Part shown: positions 46,485 to 58,629 of the stretch, piece by piece
Layout: each line of letters starts with the position of its first letter
How positions within the stretch are numbered: the stretch's first letter is position 1
Origin: Epiperipatus broadwayi
Lineage: Eukaryota > Onychophora > Udeonychophora > Euonychophora > Peripatidae
Assembly: GCA_028023455.1 (NCBI GenBank)
Contig: JAQFVV010012510.1
Location: 930,001 to 994,000, forward strand
Reading direction: 5' to 3'
DNA: 64,000 nt
The notes under the pieces: model-generated
Seen by the model: the letters and a program-made list of their open reading frames with translations, nothing else
What the model was told of the DNA's origin: nothing
The model's database searches: none
Program-made: the position numbers and the translations under genes

Positions 46485-47000
46485 GAAAAGGGATTTGAAT
46501 GCAGACTTCCAAGCTCCCTAAAGTCATCCACTCTATCCAATATAACCAATACATATGACCTCATACATGTGAAAAAGTTAAACAATCTTCAATATACATA
46601 TTTCATGCTGAAGCAGCACTCATCAGTAGGTCCAGATCATTATCTCCCATATATATATATAATCAATGCTCAGTTTATATTAAAATAGCAAATCTACACC
46701 CTTTAATATACAAGCTTCAATCATTTCCACTCTTCAACTTTTCAGCCACTCATATCATTAAAAATCTTATGATGGAATGCTATCTTAATATAAACTGAGC
46801 ACTGATTATATACATGTGGGAGTTGAACCAGACAAACTTATGAGTGCTGATTCAACATGAAATACATATATTGGAGATCATTTATCTTTTTCACATGTAT
46901 GTGGTCATGGGTATTGGTTATATTGAATAGAGTGGATGACTTTAGGAAGCTTGGAATTCTGGGTTCAAATCCCCATTAATTACATCTAGGTTAAGTATAT
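46485..47000. repeat. Foldback repeat FB2, tRNA-like ends
   Basis: Same arm order as 45071-45930 but another subfamily. The right end reads GGGTTCAAATCCCCATTAAT, a B-box-like sequence, and the left end its complement (GGGATTTGAATG). Each arm may thus be a tRNA-derived unit. The copy shows the intact site into which hAT-1 inserted in the relative at 13495. Confidence 0.75.
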
Positions 47001-48599
47001 ACATTATACTTGTATTTCAATATTATAATTGTTTTAATGAATGAAAACAATGACTGGTTATTTAGAATAATGAGCCAATACGGGACAGTGCCAATCTAAT
47101 ATAACAAGAATACAAGTAAAAAATTATAGATATACATGAAATTATATAAATTTGATGATTCACTCTAATATAGTATAATCTGATAAAATAATGAAAGGTC
47201 AAGATTATTCTTTATGTTTCAAATACACCCTTCAAAAAATCTCATGAATCAAGACTAATATTTTATCCAAATGCTCTGATTTATTTAGTAAAATAATAGT
47301 GACAGTTTCTGGAAATCATGGTCCATGGAATATAGCTTAATCTCCATGTCTCCAATACTCAAACTTCTTATGAACTTCTAAACAATAAACCATTTGATAA
47401 TCTTTTTTTGCACAAGTAAGTAGTTTTTTTGTGACATTTTATAGTTTGCTCTCAACCTCAACCAAAGCAATTGCTCTTAGTTAAGTTGATGATTATTTAA
47501 TCATTATAACAAGAGTTCATGCAATCAATCTCAATAATTAAAAAAAAACATCCTATGTAAAGAGACAAAAATGAGCTAAATGACACTTGTAGATGTAACT
47601 CCTTGAATTAAAGGAATGAATTGCCTTTGGGACCACTAACAAAAAAAGTTTGCAGACGATAAAATTAATATAATCATAATTCATTTTTAGTATTAATATG
47701 CAATATTTGTAAAAGCAAAGTACAACAGTATTTAAATAATTTTATACAGATGCTCTTTCCAACAGTCTTCCAAAGATGAACGATGAAATAGATTTTTCTT
47801 CAAGCCAGCAATCCCCTTAATGGTTTAACGGTTTCCTTCCTTTGATCTCAGATTTTAAATTTGAAAAACAAATTTGCCATTACGACGATGAACTATAAAG
47901 GATTCTTAGGATATACATAAAAAAAAAAACCTATATTGTCGTAAATGAGAAACATTTCTTTATGAATCTTCTTTCACTGATATTCTTTCAAGAATGATTG
48001 TTATTTTATGCTATAAAACAGCGACTAAAGATGCATTTATTATTTAAAAAGATTGCTTATTATTTCTATTGCATCATAATTAATTTAATGGCTGATACAC
48101 ATGGAAATAAACATTTTTCAAAATAAAATAAATTGTATTTAAAAAATAATAATTATGATACCTGGAGAAATTTATTCAGGCTCGTGATAACTTGCGCTTC
48201 GGCTACAATTATAACAAACAAATATTTATAATATTAAAATATTATAATTAATTGATCAAAAATCTTAGTAAAAACATTAATATAAATTTTTTTGGTTGGT
48301 TTGTTTTGAATAATGTATACTAATAGTCTACACTGGTGTTACGATTCTGCGGAAGAATCATACAATTTTTATTAGAAAGTAGCAAAAAAATATTTCAAAC
48401 ACACTTTTTCCTAATATTTAAGACAAAAAAAGTAGTTTAAAATTTTTTCACCAGCTTTTTCAGTCACAAGGGTGGAGTGTCACTACAGTCAAAATTTGAA
48501 TCATACCTAAATTAATTTTATTTAACTATTATATCATTATATATCTTAATTAAATAATGGGCTACTAGATGGCGCTTGAATACTCATTCCTAATACAGA
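47001..48599. other. AT-rich spacer, nothing recognised
   Basis: No repeat partner or motif-bearing frame. Confidence 0.45.
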
Positions 48600-48622
48600 T
48601 AACTTTGACAGTCTTACTTTGA

Positions 48623-48630
48623 TGACGTCA
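48623..48630. promoter_or_regulatory. Perfect CRE palindrome
   Basis: TGACGTCA, the CREB/ATF consensus site, at the presumed 5' end of the LINE. It may be part of an internal promoter, or chance; another copy is at 10507-10514. Confidence 0.3.
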
Positions 48631-48840
48631 CTGTTTAGTTCTGCAAGTTTACTCAACATTTATGTTTTTGTTTTTTTTTGCGAATTATCTTCAGAGAACT
48701 GGGAATTTAACTGCTATACAAATTGTCTGTTGATGGTGTGAAGGTAGAGAGATAATTGTGATCAAGAGAGATAGATTTAAAGCTTTGACTGTCTAGCTGT
48801 CGTGACATAGCCGTTGAGTTAAAGTTTATATATATTTTTT

Positions 48841-48909
48841 GTCAAGCGTTGGTAGCCTAGCGGTTAGCATAGCTGCCCGGTCACCGCTTTGACATAAAAA
48901 AAAAAAAAG
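48841..48909 (+). repeat. tRNA-derived SINE, family S1, internally deleted
   Basis: Perfect A box TAGCCTAGCGG, then a short GGTCACC remnant and the shared tail GCTTTGACATA with an A tract. Flanking copies of aagtttatatatat (about 48822-48836 and 48907-48922) look like the target duplication. Confidence 0.75.
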
Positions 48910-49399
48910 TTTATATATATATTTGCGAATTATTGTCAGAGAACTGAGAATTTAACTGATACAAAAATTGTTTGTATATTTGTTTTTTAGTAAATTTGCT
49001 ACTAAAGATTTTTTTAAGTTTAGAAAGTGATTTATTTGAGAAAGATAACATTTTTTTTTTTTTATCGCCATTGTAAGAAAGCAAAGTTTTTTTCCTTTTG
49101 TATAAAGGGAGTTGAACAATAGGAGAGGAAGCATAAAGTTAAATATAGAGTAAGGGACTTGAAAATAAGGAATATCGATTGCATTTGTATCCCACAATGC
49201 ATATATAAGGGTCAGAAAAATTAGGCGTGCCATATGTAATGAGGTTTATCACTTGAAATGTTTAAATAAGACTAAGAAAGATATGGTTATGTAGACAATG
49301 TGTAAGTGTGATAAAAGAAGTGAAAAAGTGGTCTCTAAGTATAGAAGCTTAAAAAGAAACGAGAAATGGAGCAAAATGTAGTCGAGGAAGATAGTAGAG

Positions 49400-52300
49400 T
49401 AGCGTTTCTCAACCTTTTTGCCGCGTGACTCAATAGACTTCATTTAAATAGTTCTGCGACCCAAATGTTTATTACATAAATTATAATATAAAATAAAAGA
49501 AATATTTCATCAGCATGGTATTGTATACATTCGGATCAATTTGATAATATTTATAATGAACAAATAATTTGTAAGTTAAAAGTTGAATTAAAGTTAAACT
49601 ACATATTTTTAATTTTAAAAGCTTAACACATTTTGTTAATTACCAAAAAAAAGGTGTTTTCTTTTCAAATAAGGTTTTCTTTATATACGAAATACAAGCA
49701 AAAATTACAAAAATGAATTATACAGAATTTACTTAAGTTATGTTGAAGTAAAGAAGGGTTCCCCTCTTTTCTTCCTTAGCGTAAGCTTGTGGTTAAAACA
49801 CCTGTAGAGGTCCCTACTATCGCATTTTACACGCATATTATCGAGGTTATAGCCTCAGTAAATATTACTTAAGTTACGTATGAAAAATTTAATAAATAGT
49901 TTACTTTGACGTATCAGTTCGATTTCAATATTGTTTGAAGATACTATAAAAAATTTGTAAAACTGCAGCAGTAACATATTTAAATAAAATTTGCTATTAA
50001 AATATTATAAATTATTAATTTTAATTATATTTATTACAAACATATTTAAATTATGAACATACAATGCAAAATAATTATTTAATGGTTTTGTTGTTGTTGC
50101 TTCTTTTCAATTAATTTATCAATTCTTGTTCCAATAGAATTAGTTAAAGCTAATCTCACTGTTGCACTAACATAGAGTCCGTTTCTAAACTTATTTTTCG
50201 TAACAATCATTGTTGAAAATCCACTTTCAGCCAAATAAGTTGTTGCAAGTGGAAGTAACAATTTTATAGCCTTTTCACTAAGGATTGGATATTCATCCTG
50301 AACTTCTTACCAAAATTTAGGCAAATTCTTCTGGTTTTCTTTAAACTTTAATTCTAAACTTTTGTCCACTGATAATTCTATTAATTTTCCTTCTTCTGAT
50401 AAATTTAAGTTATGTGAATGGGGTTGTTGGAAAGGATTTAAGATCCACATATTTTTGAAACGAATATCTTCTGTAGGTAGGAAGTATTGAAAAAACTTTT
50501 CTTTTAATTTTAATAAGTGATTTTGAATGGTTTTACTTATACCTGAAATTCCATCATGCGTTATCATTTTATTCTCAATCATTTGTGAAAACAAAAGAAA
50601 CATGTCAAAACAATTGTTTCTAAGTATGTTAAACCAGAGTTCTTTTATTTTATTTTTTATAAATGCTTCCATTTTATTGTAACAAATAAAAAGATTTGTG
50701 TGACATCTTTGTAAAGACAAAATTAAATCGTTTATTAATGAAAATATATCAGCTAAATAGGCAACTTTGGAAAGCCACACATTACTTTTAAAATATTCAC
50801 TGAATACTGTCGGCTTCTGATCATTAAGAGTATTTCAATTTCCACACAAAGTTCAAATAATCTATTCAGAACTCTCCCACCTGAAAGCCATCTTATGTGA
50901 GAATGTAATAATTTTTTATGAGCTGAACCCATTTCATCACACATTAATCGAAATAGATGCATGTTTAGTGCACTCTTTCGAATATAGTTCACTGTTTGTA
51001 CACACTGATTTAAAATATCATGTAAATCTGCACACATATCTTTAGTAACCAATTGTTTCCGATGAAGAAAACATTGGGTTATTATTAAATTTGGATGAGA
51101 AATTTCCTTTATGCATGTTACTAAACTCCTATGTTTTCCTTACATTGCCTCAACCCCGTTGGTACAAATCCCTACACATCTTTCCCAAGAAATGTTTTTT
51201 GTTTGGAAATACAATTTCATTATCTTTAAAATTTCTTCTGATGTTGTTGAAGATTCTAATTTTAAACTGCATAGGAATTCTTCCTGAATATCTTTACATG
51301 TAAGATCAATATATCTTATATAAACTAATATTATTGCTTGTTAGAAACATCTGTAGATTCATCTAATTGAATTGAATAATACTTGGATTTTTTGTTAATA
51401 ATTTCTATTATTTGAGATTCAACATCAGCCAAATATGGTGTCGTTTGAGAAAGGAATTCTGTTTATTTTTGATTCAAATTCATTGCCAAATAATTTTTTG
51501 CAAATATCTTTCATGCATGGCTTTAGTAACATTTCATCTCGTTTTCTTAAAAAAAAAATCAACAAATTTATCTTTATATTGACTATGATTTGTTTCCAAA
51601 TATCTTAATAGTTTGTTACTTTTAAATGAAGAATTAGCCAAAATAGATCCACAGACAACACATTGTGGTAGCTCTATTCCATTTTCTTTTATAAAAGTGA
51701 AATCATAATTAACATATTTTTCTTTATAATTATAAACAAATGTGTGCATCAATTTTGTTTTTTTCACTATTGGTTCACTCGATGGACATAGTAGGCAGTT
51801 CTATATTTTCATCATCGAAATTGGGTTCTTGAGAAATTTCTTGTTCCTTCCAAAAAAAATAAATATTTTACTTTGTTTACTCATTATTAAACAAGAAATA
51901 CAAAAGAAGACATAAATTGAAAATATCAAATGCTTTCAGTACAATGTATGTATTAATCACATACAATGAAATATAAGTATTATTTGTAAATTACAAATAT
52001 ACCTATCTTTTAACAAAATATAAAATTCAATTATTAACAACACAATGACTTAGAAAAATGGTGTAACTGTAATACATACAAATTTATTTTTTGCTGTTTT
52101 AACAACTACACCCTAGTTCAAACTATACACTGTGAACTGAGACTATTTCTATTGAATTCCATCACTGGGACTAGTTGATGCTTTAGTTGCATTAATTTTC
52201 CACCACCGGCGCTGGTTGACACTTTGGCTGCATTAATTTTAGTTGCATTTTGGGTTGCAATTTTTTGAACAATTACATTTTGAAAATAATCGTGAAATTT

Positions 52301-52478
52301 ATTTAAGTTCGAGAAAACTACACAAAGCATAGGTAGTATTACTAATTTTTTTTATTAATACTAATATTGTCTTAAAATGTAAAAAGATTTTTGCTATCAG
52401 ATATTTATGTTTTTATTTCTTGGTGCATTTTCGTGACCCATTAAAGCTTTAATGCGACCCAAAGGTTGAGAAATGCTG
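49400..52478 (-). mobile_element. hAT DNA transposon 2, SPIN/Buster-like
   Basis: The left end TAGCGTTTCTCAACC and the right end, read inward, CAGCATTTCTCAACC form a 15-bp inverted repeat with two mismatches. CAGCGnTTCTCAACC is the terminal sequence of SPIN-type hATs. Subterminal GCGACCC sequences are also typical. The 8-bp flanks match only weakly (gatagtag against gatagaat when aligned), so the insertion is old or the edge altered. It splits the LINE within its ORF1 region and contains a broken transposase on the minus strand. Confidence 0.85.
50079..51767 (-). pseudogene. hAT transposase with BED-like finger (ZBED5/FAM200-like)
   Basis: On the minus strand, 51767-51534 encodes the N-terminal finger: GIELPQCVVCGSILANSS and LLRYLETNHSQYKDK, matching the C-X2-C...L(K/R)RHLExxH pattern of ZBED5-type proteins except Tyr at the usual His before LET. 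After a damaged stretch, 51052-50753 carries LLHSHIRWLSGGRVLNRLFE, part of the RNase H-like fold, and 50780-50307 the following helical region. The C-terminal dimerisation domain is at 50261-50079 (LLPLATTYLAESGFSTM, then NGLYVSATVRLAL). Frame changes and a stop at 50307 inactivate it. Domesticated vertebrate relatives include ZBED5 and FAM200. Confidence 0.85.
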
Positions 52479-52479
52479 G

Positions 52480-52746
52480 GATAGAATATGTTTTTAGTGG
52501 AGTGACAAGAGATATGGTTGAAAAAATAGGTAGTGCAGTGCAGATGGTTAGCCAAAGAATAACTAAGATAGAGGAAGAGGTAAAGGATGTAGAAATAAAA
52601 TTAAAATTGCTAGAGATGAAGTGTGAAAATAAAAGAATTATTGAGTAGGAATGATAAAGAAGTAGATAAGGAAGTCCAGAAGGTGGTAGAGAATGTTATG
52701 AATGAAATAGGAAACTAAACTATGAGACAGTATAATTACTCATAGC

Positions 52747-52786
<40 letters not shown>

Positions 52787-53065
52787 ATGAATGAGTACAT
52801 AGAATTGATTGAGTAAGATTAAAGGAAGAGTAGGAATAGTTGGATTATTTCCAAGATTTGACATTAGATACATGTTATATTGGTAGGGCATGTTCTGTAA
52901 ATGAGAGATTGAAAAAAATTGTGAGAGAAATGATATGTTTGTGGATGTGTGGAATTTTTGTATTAATAAGGAGTTATATAGTAGAGATGGATTGCACTTA
53001 GTGAAACAAGGAAGTGAAGTTTTAGGGAGTTTGATTTATAAAGAATATAGTTTAGAAAACTTATA
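52480..53065 (+). pseudogene. LINE ORF1 remnant: coiled coil and SGNH-like end
   Basis: From 52484 a frame gives a heptad-rich segment (MVSQRITKIEEEVKDVEIKL), likely a coiled coil. After an AG microsatellite (52751-52784) and frame changes come GIVGLFPRFD (about 52835) and then MFVDVWNFCINKELYSRDGL HL ending in a Gly at about 53009. GLxPR and DGLHLxxxG (Asp codon 52986-52988, His codon 52995-52997) are the block and catalytic Asp-His motifs of SGNH hydrolases found in ORF1 proteins of CR1- and L2-like LINEs. The catalytic Ser block is not visible. ORF1p binds element RNA; this copy has several stops. Confidence 0.6.
52751..52784 (+). repeat. (AG)17 microsatellite
   Basis: An uninterrupted AG dinucleotide run inside the LINE ORF1 remnant. 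Confidence 0.95.
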
Positions 53066-53269
53066 AAGGGGGTAAGGTTTTAAGGGGCAGTGCTATCAGA
53101 AAGAAGAAAAATGGATGAGATGTAAGAAATAAAATGTTGTTAGTTTAGATATAAATGTGGAGAAGGAATGGGTCTGTAAAATTAATGGTAAGAAAGTTAT
53201 TTATAAATGTAATGGAGAAAAAAACAGTCAAAAGAATTTATAAAAGAATAGTTAGGAAAGAAGAAATTG

Positions 53270-53995
53270 TTAAAATTGGATATTTGAATATGCAAGGTGG
53301 TAAGAGGCCAGGAACAGGCTGGAATTAAACAAAGCAGTTAAAAATGAAGAGCTTGAGATACTAGCAGTAGTGGAAACACATCTAAGAGAAGAAAAAAAAC
53401 CTATGCTAGAAGACTTGGTATGGCATGGTGTAAATAGAAAAGAAAAAAGGGGTGGTGGTATAGGAGTTATGTCAAAAAAAATATTTAAATACTGTTAAAT
53501 GTCAATAATACTTGTGGTTTGAGATAAGGTTAGGAAGACAGGAGAGGATGGTGGCTATAGGGTATATAGCCACTGGAGATAGTCAAACTATACTTGAATG
53601 GAAAAGTAGCATATATGAATGCCTAGTTAAGGATATACAGAGTTTTAAAGAAAATGGAAATAGAATAATGGTTATAGAGGATATGAATGGGCATATTGAA
53701 AAAATTGATGATGATAACAAGAATGGACAGCTTTTGAAGAATTTTTACCAGAGAGTAAATTTGAGAATTGAAAATTTTTCAAATATTTATGAGGGACAAT
53801 ACACATGGTCTAGAAATAATATTTCACACAGTAGATTATGTATTAGTAGAGAAAGAGGGAATGAATAAAGTATGGAAAATTAAAGTGTTTGATATTGAAG
53901 AAGGAGTATGTAATAGTGATCATATTTTTTTAATAATAGAAATCGTTAATAATATGGTTGAAAATAGTAATAAAAGTAGAAAGAATAGTGAAAGA
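53270..53995 (+). pseudogene. LINE APE-type endonuclease domain
   Basis: Successive plus-frame pieces show the AP-endonuclease signature: KIGYLNMQGGKR (N motif, about 53275), LAVVETHLREEKK (E motif, about 53365), KRGGGIGVM (about 53450), MVIEDMNGHIE (the GDFN/GDMNxH box with Gly to Glu, about 53670) and SDHIFLII (terminal S-D-H motif, about 53917). The domain nicks the target DNA that primes reverse transcription. Frame changes occur near 53330, 53490 and 53860. Motif content places the element among APE-bearing LINEs, not the restriction-enzyme-like group. Confidence 0.75.
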
Positions 53996-54639
53996 TGTGG
54001 ATAGAGAATGAGTAATAGGAATAAGTTAGAAGAATATAAAATAAAAGTTGAAGAAACCATGAAAGAGTTGGTTGGGGATGAATATAAGGACTGGTGTGGT
54101 GAAATAAAATAAGTGGCAAATAGAGTTTTAGGTGAGAATATTCAGAAGAAGAAAAATAATTGGAAAGTGAGAATTAGTAAAAGTGCAAAAGAGAGGAAAA
54201 AAGCATGCAGAGAATATAAGTGTGCTATTAAGAACAAAGTGAGTTGGCTAAAATAGATAATTATATAGAGAGAATGAAATTGAATAGTAAATTGTTGGAG
54301 GATAAAAGTGGAAGAGATGGGAGTAAAAAATTTTGGAAATACATTAAAAGAAGGAATGCAGAGGAGGAAGAAATAGTATAACTAGATGATGAGGGAATAC
54401 AGTGTAGCTCTAGAGAAGAATTAAGAGACAATCTTAAATATGTATGTAATGGATATAGAAAAGAAGTTAGAGGTGATGGGCAGATTGATAACAAACATGA
54501 AAGCATATAGTAATAGAAATATTAGGTTTACAGAAAATGAACTGAATGAGGCAGGAAAGAAATTGAAAAGTGGAAAGGCGCAGAGATGGTAATGAATTTA
54601 GGACATAGAGCAAAATTAAACCTATTATAATATTTTAAT

Positions 54640-55340
54640 AAGATGGCACAGAAGAGAGATTTTCTGGGTTGTCAGAGTAATACAAGAGTAAGACTATTAT
54701 TTAAAGGAAAGGGTAAGGATCATAGAAAGTTAAGCAATTATAGACCAATAGGAGTAACATTAGTGTTATATAAGGTTTTCACATATATGGTGGCTGAAAA
54801 GGTTGCAAAATGGATGGAAGAAAATAATATAGTGGGAGAAATGTAGGAAGGTTTTCAATCAAATAGGCATATAGGAGATAGTTTATTACATAGCTTATAG
54901 ATATGAGAAGAAATATAGGTAGACAGTTATATGTGAATTTTATAGATTTAGAGAAGACATATGATAGAGTAAATAGAAATAAATTATGGGTAAGGTTAGT
55001 AAATTTGGGAAATGAATGGAGCTTTAGTGGATATTATTAAGAGATTATATGAAAATAATTACTTTACATATCAATTAGGGAATATAGAATCAGTTAAAAG
55101 TTAAAAATGGGGTGGGGCTAAGACAAGGATGCCCTATGTCACCTATTTTGGTTTTGTTGTATTTGAGAGAAATGAAGAAAGCAATAGAAAGACTAGGAAG
55201 GGGTAGAGATACCACTAATAGGTGGCAAGGCAGTATATACATTATCAAGATTTGCAAATGATGTCATCCTGTGCGCAGAAAGAAGGGAAGATGTGGAAGT
55301 TATGCTGATGACATGCACAAGGGTTGATAAAGAGATGAAG
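54640..55340 (+). pseudogene. LINE reverse transcriptase
   Basis: The start reads LLFKGKGKDHRKLSNYRPIG (about 54690-54750), the typical opening, followed by VLYKVFTYMVAEKV. Next are YVNFIDLEKTYDRVNRNKLW (about 54930-54985), the motif with the first catalytic Asp, and GVGLRQGCPMSPIL (about 55110-55155). The third, catalytic box reads RFANDVILC (about 55248-55275) instead of (Y/F)ADD, so the first of the paired Asp residues is Asn. Stops interrupt at least four points. The protein would copy the element RNA at the target; this one is inactive. Confidence 0.8.
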
Positions 55341-55379
55341 ACTAAATTTAATGAGGAAAAAATAAAATGTAATGATTAA

Positions 55380-56100
55380 TACTTGGGAAAGAGAAAAAAG
55401 AATTTGTATTGGGGAATATAAAGTTTGGTGAATAGGTATAACTATTTGGGAATCGTCTTAAGTAATCAGAGAAGTTGTTTGGATGAATAGGAGAAAAAAA
55501 TTGATAAATGAAGCAAAGAAAAGAAAGAAATTGATAAAGAAATTAACAGTGTTTTCATATAAGTATGATGTAGCTAGAATTGTATGGAATGGAGTTGCAG
55601 TAGCAGGTTGCAGCAGTAGCAGGATTAACATATAGTAACGATGCATTATGTATTATTAAAAGGGTATTAGATAACTTAGAAAAAGTACAAAGAGGAATAA
55701 GAAGACATGCATTAGATGTAGATGTGTGGACAGCAAAGGAGGCAATTCAAGGAGAAATAGGATGGTCAAGTTTTTATTTGAGAGATGCAAAAAGCAAAAT
55801 GAAAATGTTCAGTAGATTGCAGTTTTATTGTTAATAAGAGAATATCCAAAATAGTATTTAATTGGGTTATGAGTAAAGCACATGCAACAGATTGCCTGAG
55901 AAAGATAGTATTGTATGCAGAAAATTTGGATAAAGAATTTATGTCAGTATACTTATACAAAAAATGGGATGATTGTGTTAGGAGAATTGTTTAGTGGTAT
56001 AGTGGTAAGGAATGGGATAGAAGAATAGATGTATTAATAAAGAATAGGGAATTGAAGAGATGGAGAACTAATATGGAGAGTAAAAAGAGTTGAAATTTAA
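55380..56100 (+). pseudogene. LINE C-terminal region
   Basis: Basic, stop-rich sequence following the RT. Pieces such as RYNYLGIVLSNQ (about 55432) match the LGxxL motif common after LINE RTs. From 55770 it parallels the fragment at 14026-14440 nearly base for base, then ends abruptly at about 56095, while the other copy continues. Confidence 0.7.
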
Positions 56101-56394
56101 ATAAAATAACAAAGGAGCTGAAATCTATAAAAAAATTAAATTACTAAACTGGGTTAATATTATTTTGTAAAAAGTAAGGGTCTGCTTTTATCCCCAAAAT
56201 GTTTAACAATGATTCCAGAATAGTATGCCCTGTATTTAAACCAGGCCAATATACAGGATTCAAGCTTTGTGTTATAACAGATCAGGCTAAAGGAATAGGT
56301 GAAATCATTCTTTTTTTTGTTTGTTGAGTGATTATTAATTTATACATCCTTCATAGGAGGTTGCAGTTACTTCTATTTCAATCTCATATGCAAT
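56101..56394. other. Spacer, nothing recognised
   Basis: No features seen. Confidence 0.5.
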
Positions 56395-57410
56395 AAACTA
56401 TGGTTCTAGCAGCATAATTTTCACTATATTTATACTACTTACTGTAAATTTTGGTAAGTAATAACATGCTGGATAACAACCCTATCTAGTATACCCAGAA
56501 TAGTTTCAAGCCTATGACTTTCTTCAGTAAGAAGCTTTGGATCTTGGAATAGTGCACCTGAAGCATTAGGATCGAATGCATTTTCCTTTAAGCTTCTATA
56601 ACTTACCTCTTTTTTATACTATCAAACTATTAGCCTAAACTGAAAAACGTGTAAACGTTTTCACTCTAGTCACATAGATCTAAAAACGGTTTAGTTTCTA
56701 TATATTATAATGTTCTTAGTTTTTTTAATAACCAGAAGTACCACTATCTTGTCACCAGAATTTTAATATAACCAATAGAATATCATAAATTTATCACATG
56801 ACTTCAGCATACATAGCTCTAGCAGCATACTTTTCCACTATTTCTATGCTACTTAGTAAAATTTAGAAGATACTAATTAGCTGCCAGATGATAATGGATA
56901 GAACAGCACAGGATAGGGGTTTTAAGCACTATTGCTTGGCATCTATTATTACTTACTAAAGTTTACAGTAAATGATATAGAGGTGGTGAAAAAATATGTT
57001 GCTAAAACAATAAGTAAGATGAAGCCATGCAAAAATTAAAGACACCATGATATATAGAAATTGAACTGGTTTTAAATCTATGTGATTGTATGAACTAGTT
57101 GGCCTATATTGAAAACATTTATATGCCTTTCAATTTGGGATAATAGTTTGATAGTATAAAAGAAAGGTAAATAATAGGAGCATGAAGGTGCATTAGGCCC
57201 TAAAGCTCCAAATTCACTGCTCCAAGATCCAAAACCATTCACTATTGAAAGCCATAAGCTGAAAACTAGTCTGAAAAATACTAGAGAGTGCAAAATAGAA
57301 ACGTATTAATCACTGTTATCTAGCAAATATTACTTACTAAAGCTTACAGTAAGTGATAGAGAGATGGTAAGAAAGTACACTACTAAAGCAACATGTAAGC
57401 TGAATTCATG
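56395..57410. repeat. Diverged FB1-like foldback region
   Basis: ACCCTATCTAGTATACCCAG, CTTCAGTAAGAAGC and ATCTTGGAATAGTGCACC (56480-56560) recall the FB1 left arm and centre. The inverted counterpart is at 57030-57300 (ATTAGGCCCTAAAGCTCC; AAGCTGAAAACTAGTCTG; ACTAGAGAGTGCA). TACTTACTAAAGYTTACAGTAARTGAT occurs at about 56950 and 57320 and inverted at about 56440. This is an old or sister subfamily of FB1. Confidence 0.55.
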
Positions 57411-57809
57411 TGATAGATGATATTTTATAAGGTGTACAATCATTTGTATTTATATGTTATTTATAGGTTTATAATAACAACTTAATGAATAAATGGTTTA
57501 ATTAAGGGAAATAGAAAATCCTCTATTTATCAAATAAAAAAAGTTTAAGGAGATTAACTAATTTAAAATGTTTACAAAGCATAAGATGTGATTTATTTAA
57601 TTCAAAAACAAAGATGTCACAAGTAATCATAAGGTATTTAAGATGTTTTATTCAAATTTATTATAAGTTTAGAAATCTACTGAAAAAGAAATTGTTGAGG
57701 AGAGAAGCTTGCTACTGGAAAAAACAGTTTGGATTAAGAATAGTTTATACAAACTATAAGCACACACCACAATTAAATAGTATCAAATCAAATAATTATA
57801 GACAACATA
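57411..57809. other. AT-rich spacer, nothing recognised
   Basis: An 87-codon plus frame from 57614 has no family features. Confidence 0.4.
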
Positions 57810-57940
57810 GGTTAGCCTGTGTTGTCTATTTGTGTGTTATTACTAACAAGTTGTTTGTAATTGGAAAGTTTAAATAAAGTTTAAAATTTTCAATACATTC
57901 AACATTGACTCATAGATGATAGAAATAGTCCAACATATAT
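57810..57940 (+). repeat. SINE family S3, headless copy
   Basis: ATTACTAACAAGTTGTTTGT to ATAGTCCAACATAT matches 37150-37340 (inverted) and 150-362. The tRNA-like head is absent. Confidence 0.65.
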
Positions 57941-58629
57941 CTAATTATATACCATCATTACAAACCTTCAGACAAATAATGATAGTTCTGTAAAAAGATG
58001 GAGAAAAGCTATATAAACATACAAATCATCTATAGGTGGACATTAATGATATCATAGTTCTCTTCATAAATGAGGAGAAAATGTTGACCCTGAAAATACC
58101 CCAATGGACAACATTAATCATCAAAACAATGAATAGACAACAGAATTGAACTAGATAGACATAACAGGTGAAAGTAAAATAGAAGAATCATCACAGAAAG
58201 AAGAAGAATCAACAGTTCCATATCACATAAAAAGAAACTTAATTATCTCTAAGATTTTATCCACATATCAAAAAAAGATTAAATCTCTGAAGTAGGATGA
58301 AAAGTGCTATATATTTATTAAATTTTTTTTATAAAAGAATAAAGAATAATGTGAAAATATTTTATCTTTAATAAAATATATCAAGTAATGTAATTTAATG
58401 AGAAGAGAATTATTTTAAGTTAAATAAAAATACTGACTTATAGAAGATTAATTACTGAGAAACATTTAGATAAGAAATTCCAAAATGATTAAAGAAGTGT
58501 AATTAGTGAATTAGATAATTAAATAAAGACACATTTAACATAACAATAATGAACAAAAGAAATAGACTGATTTAAAACAGATATTAGAAACAGATGAAAT
58601 GCAATGGAAAGCAACTGGCCAATCAAATT
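57941..58629. other. Spacer with a short link to the 37.5-kb LINE
   Basis: CAAACCTTCAGACAAATAAT at about 57961 resembles CAAACCTTCGGACAAATGAT at about 37494, so a piece of that older sequence may be duplicated. Nothing else is recognised. Confidence 0.35.

Larger units (their letters stand above)
48600..56100 (+). mobile_element. Long APE-type LINE, interrupted by SINE and hAT-2
   Basis: Plus-strand coding pieces follow in LINE order: coiled coil and SGNH-like ORF1 (52480-53065), APE endonuclease (53270-53990), reverse transcriptase (54640-55340) and a basic C-terminal region (55380-56095). The 5' region (about 48600-49399) lies left of hAT-2 and carries TGACGTCA at 48623-48630 and CACAATGCATATATAAGG at about 49193. 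Its exact 5' end is unknown. A 60-nt segment (GCGAATTATCTTCAGAGAAC and following) occurs at about 48680 and again at about 48925. The 3' end is cut compared with the fragment at 14026. All frames are broken. Confidence 0.75.

Noticed and set aside
52118-52330. 70-codon minus frame inside hAT-2
   Set aside because: It lies upstream of the transposase start, in the subterminal region, without motif.
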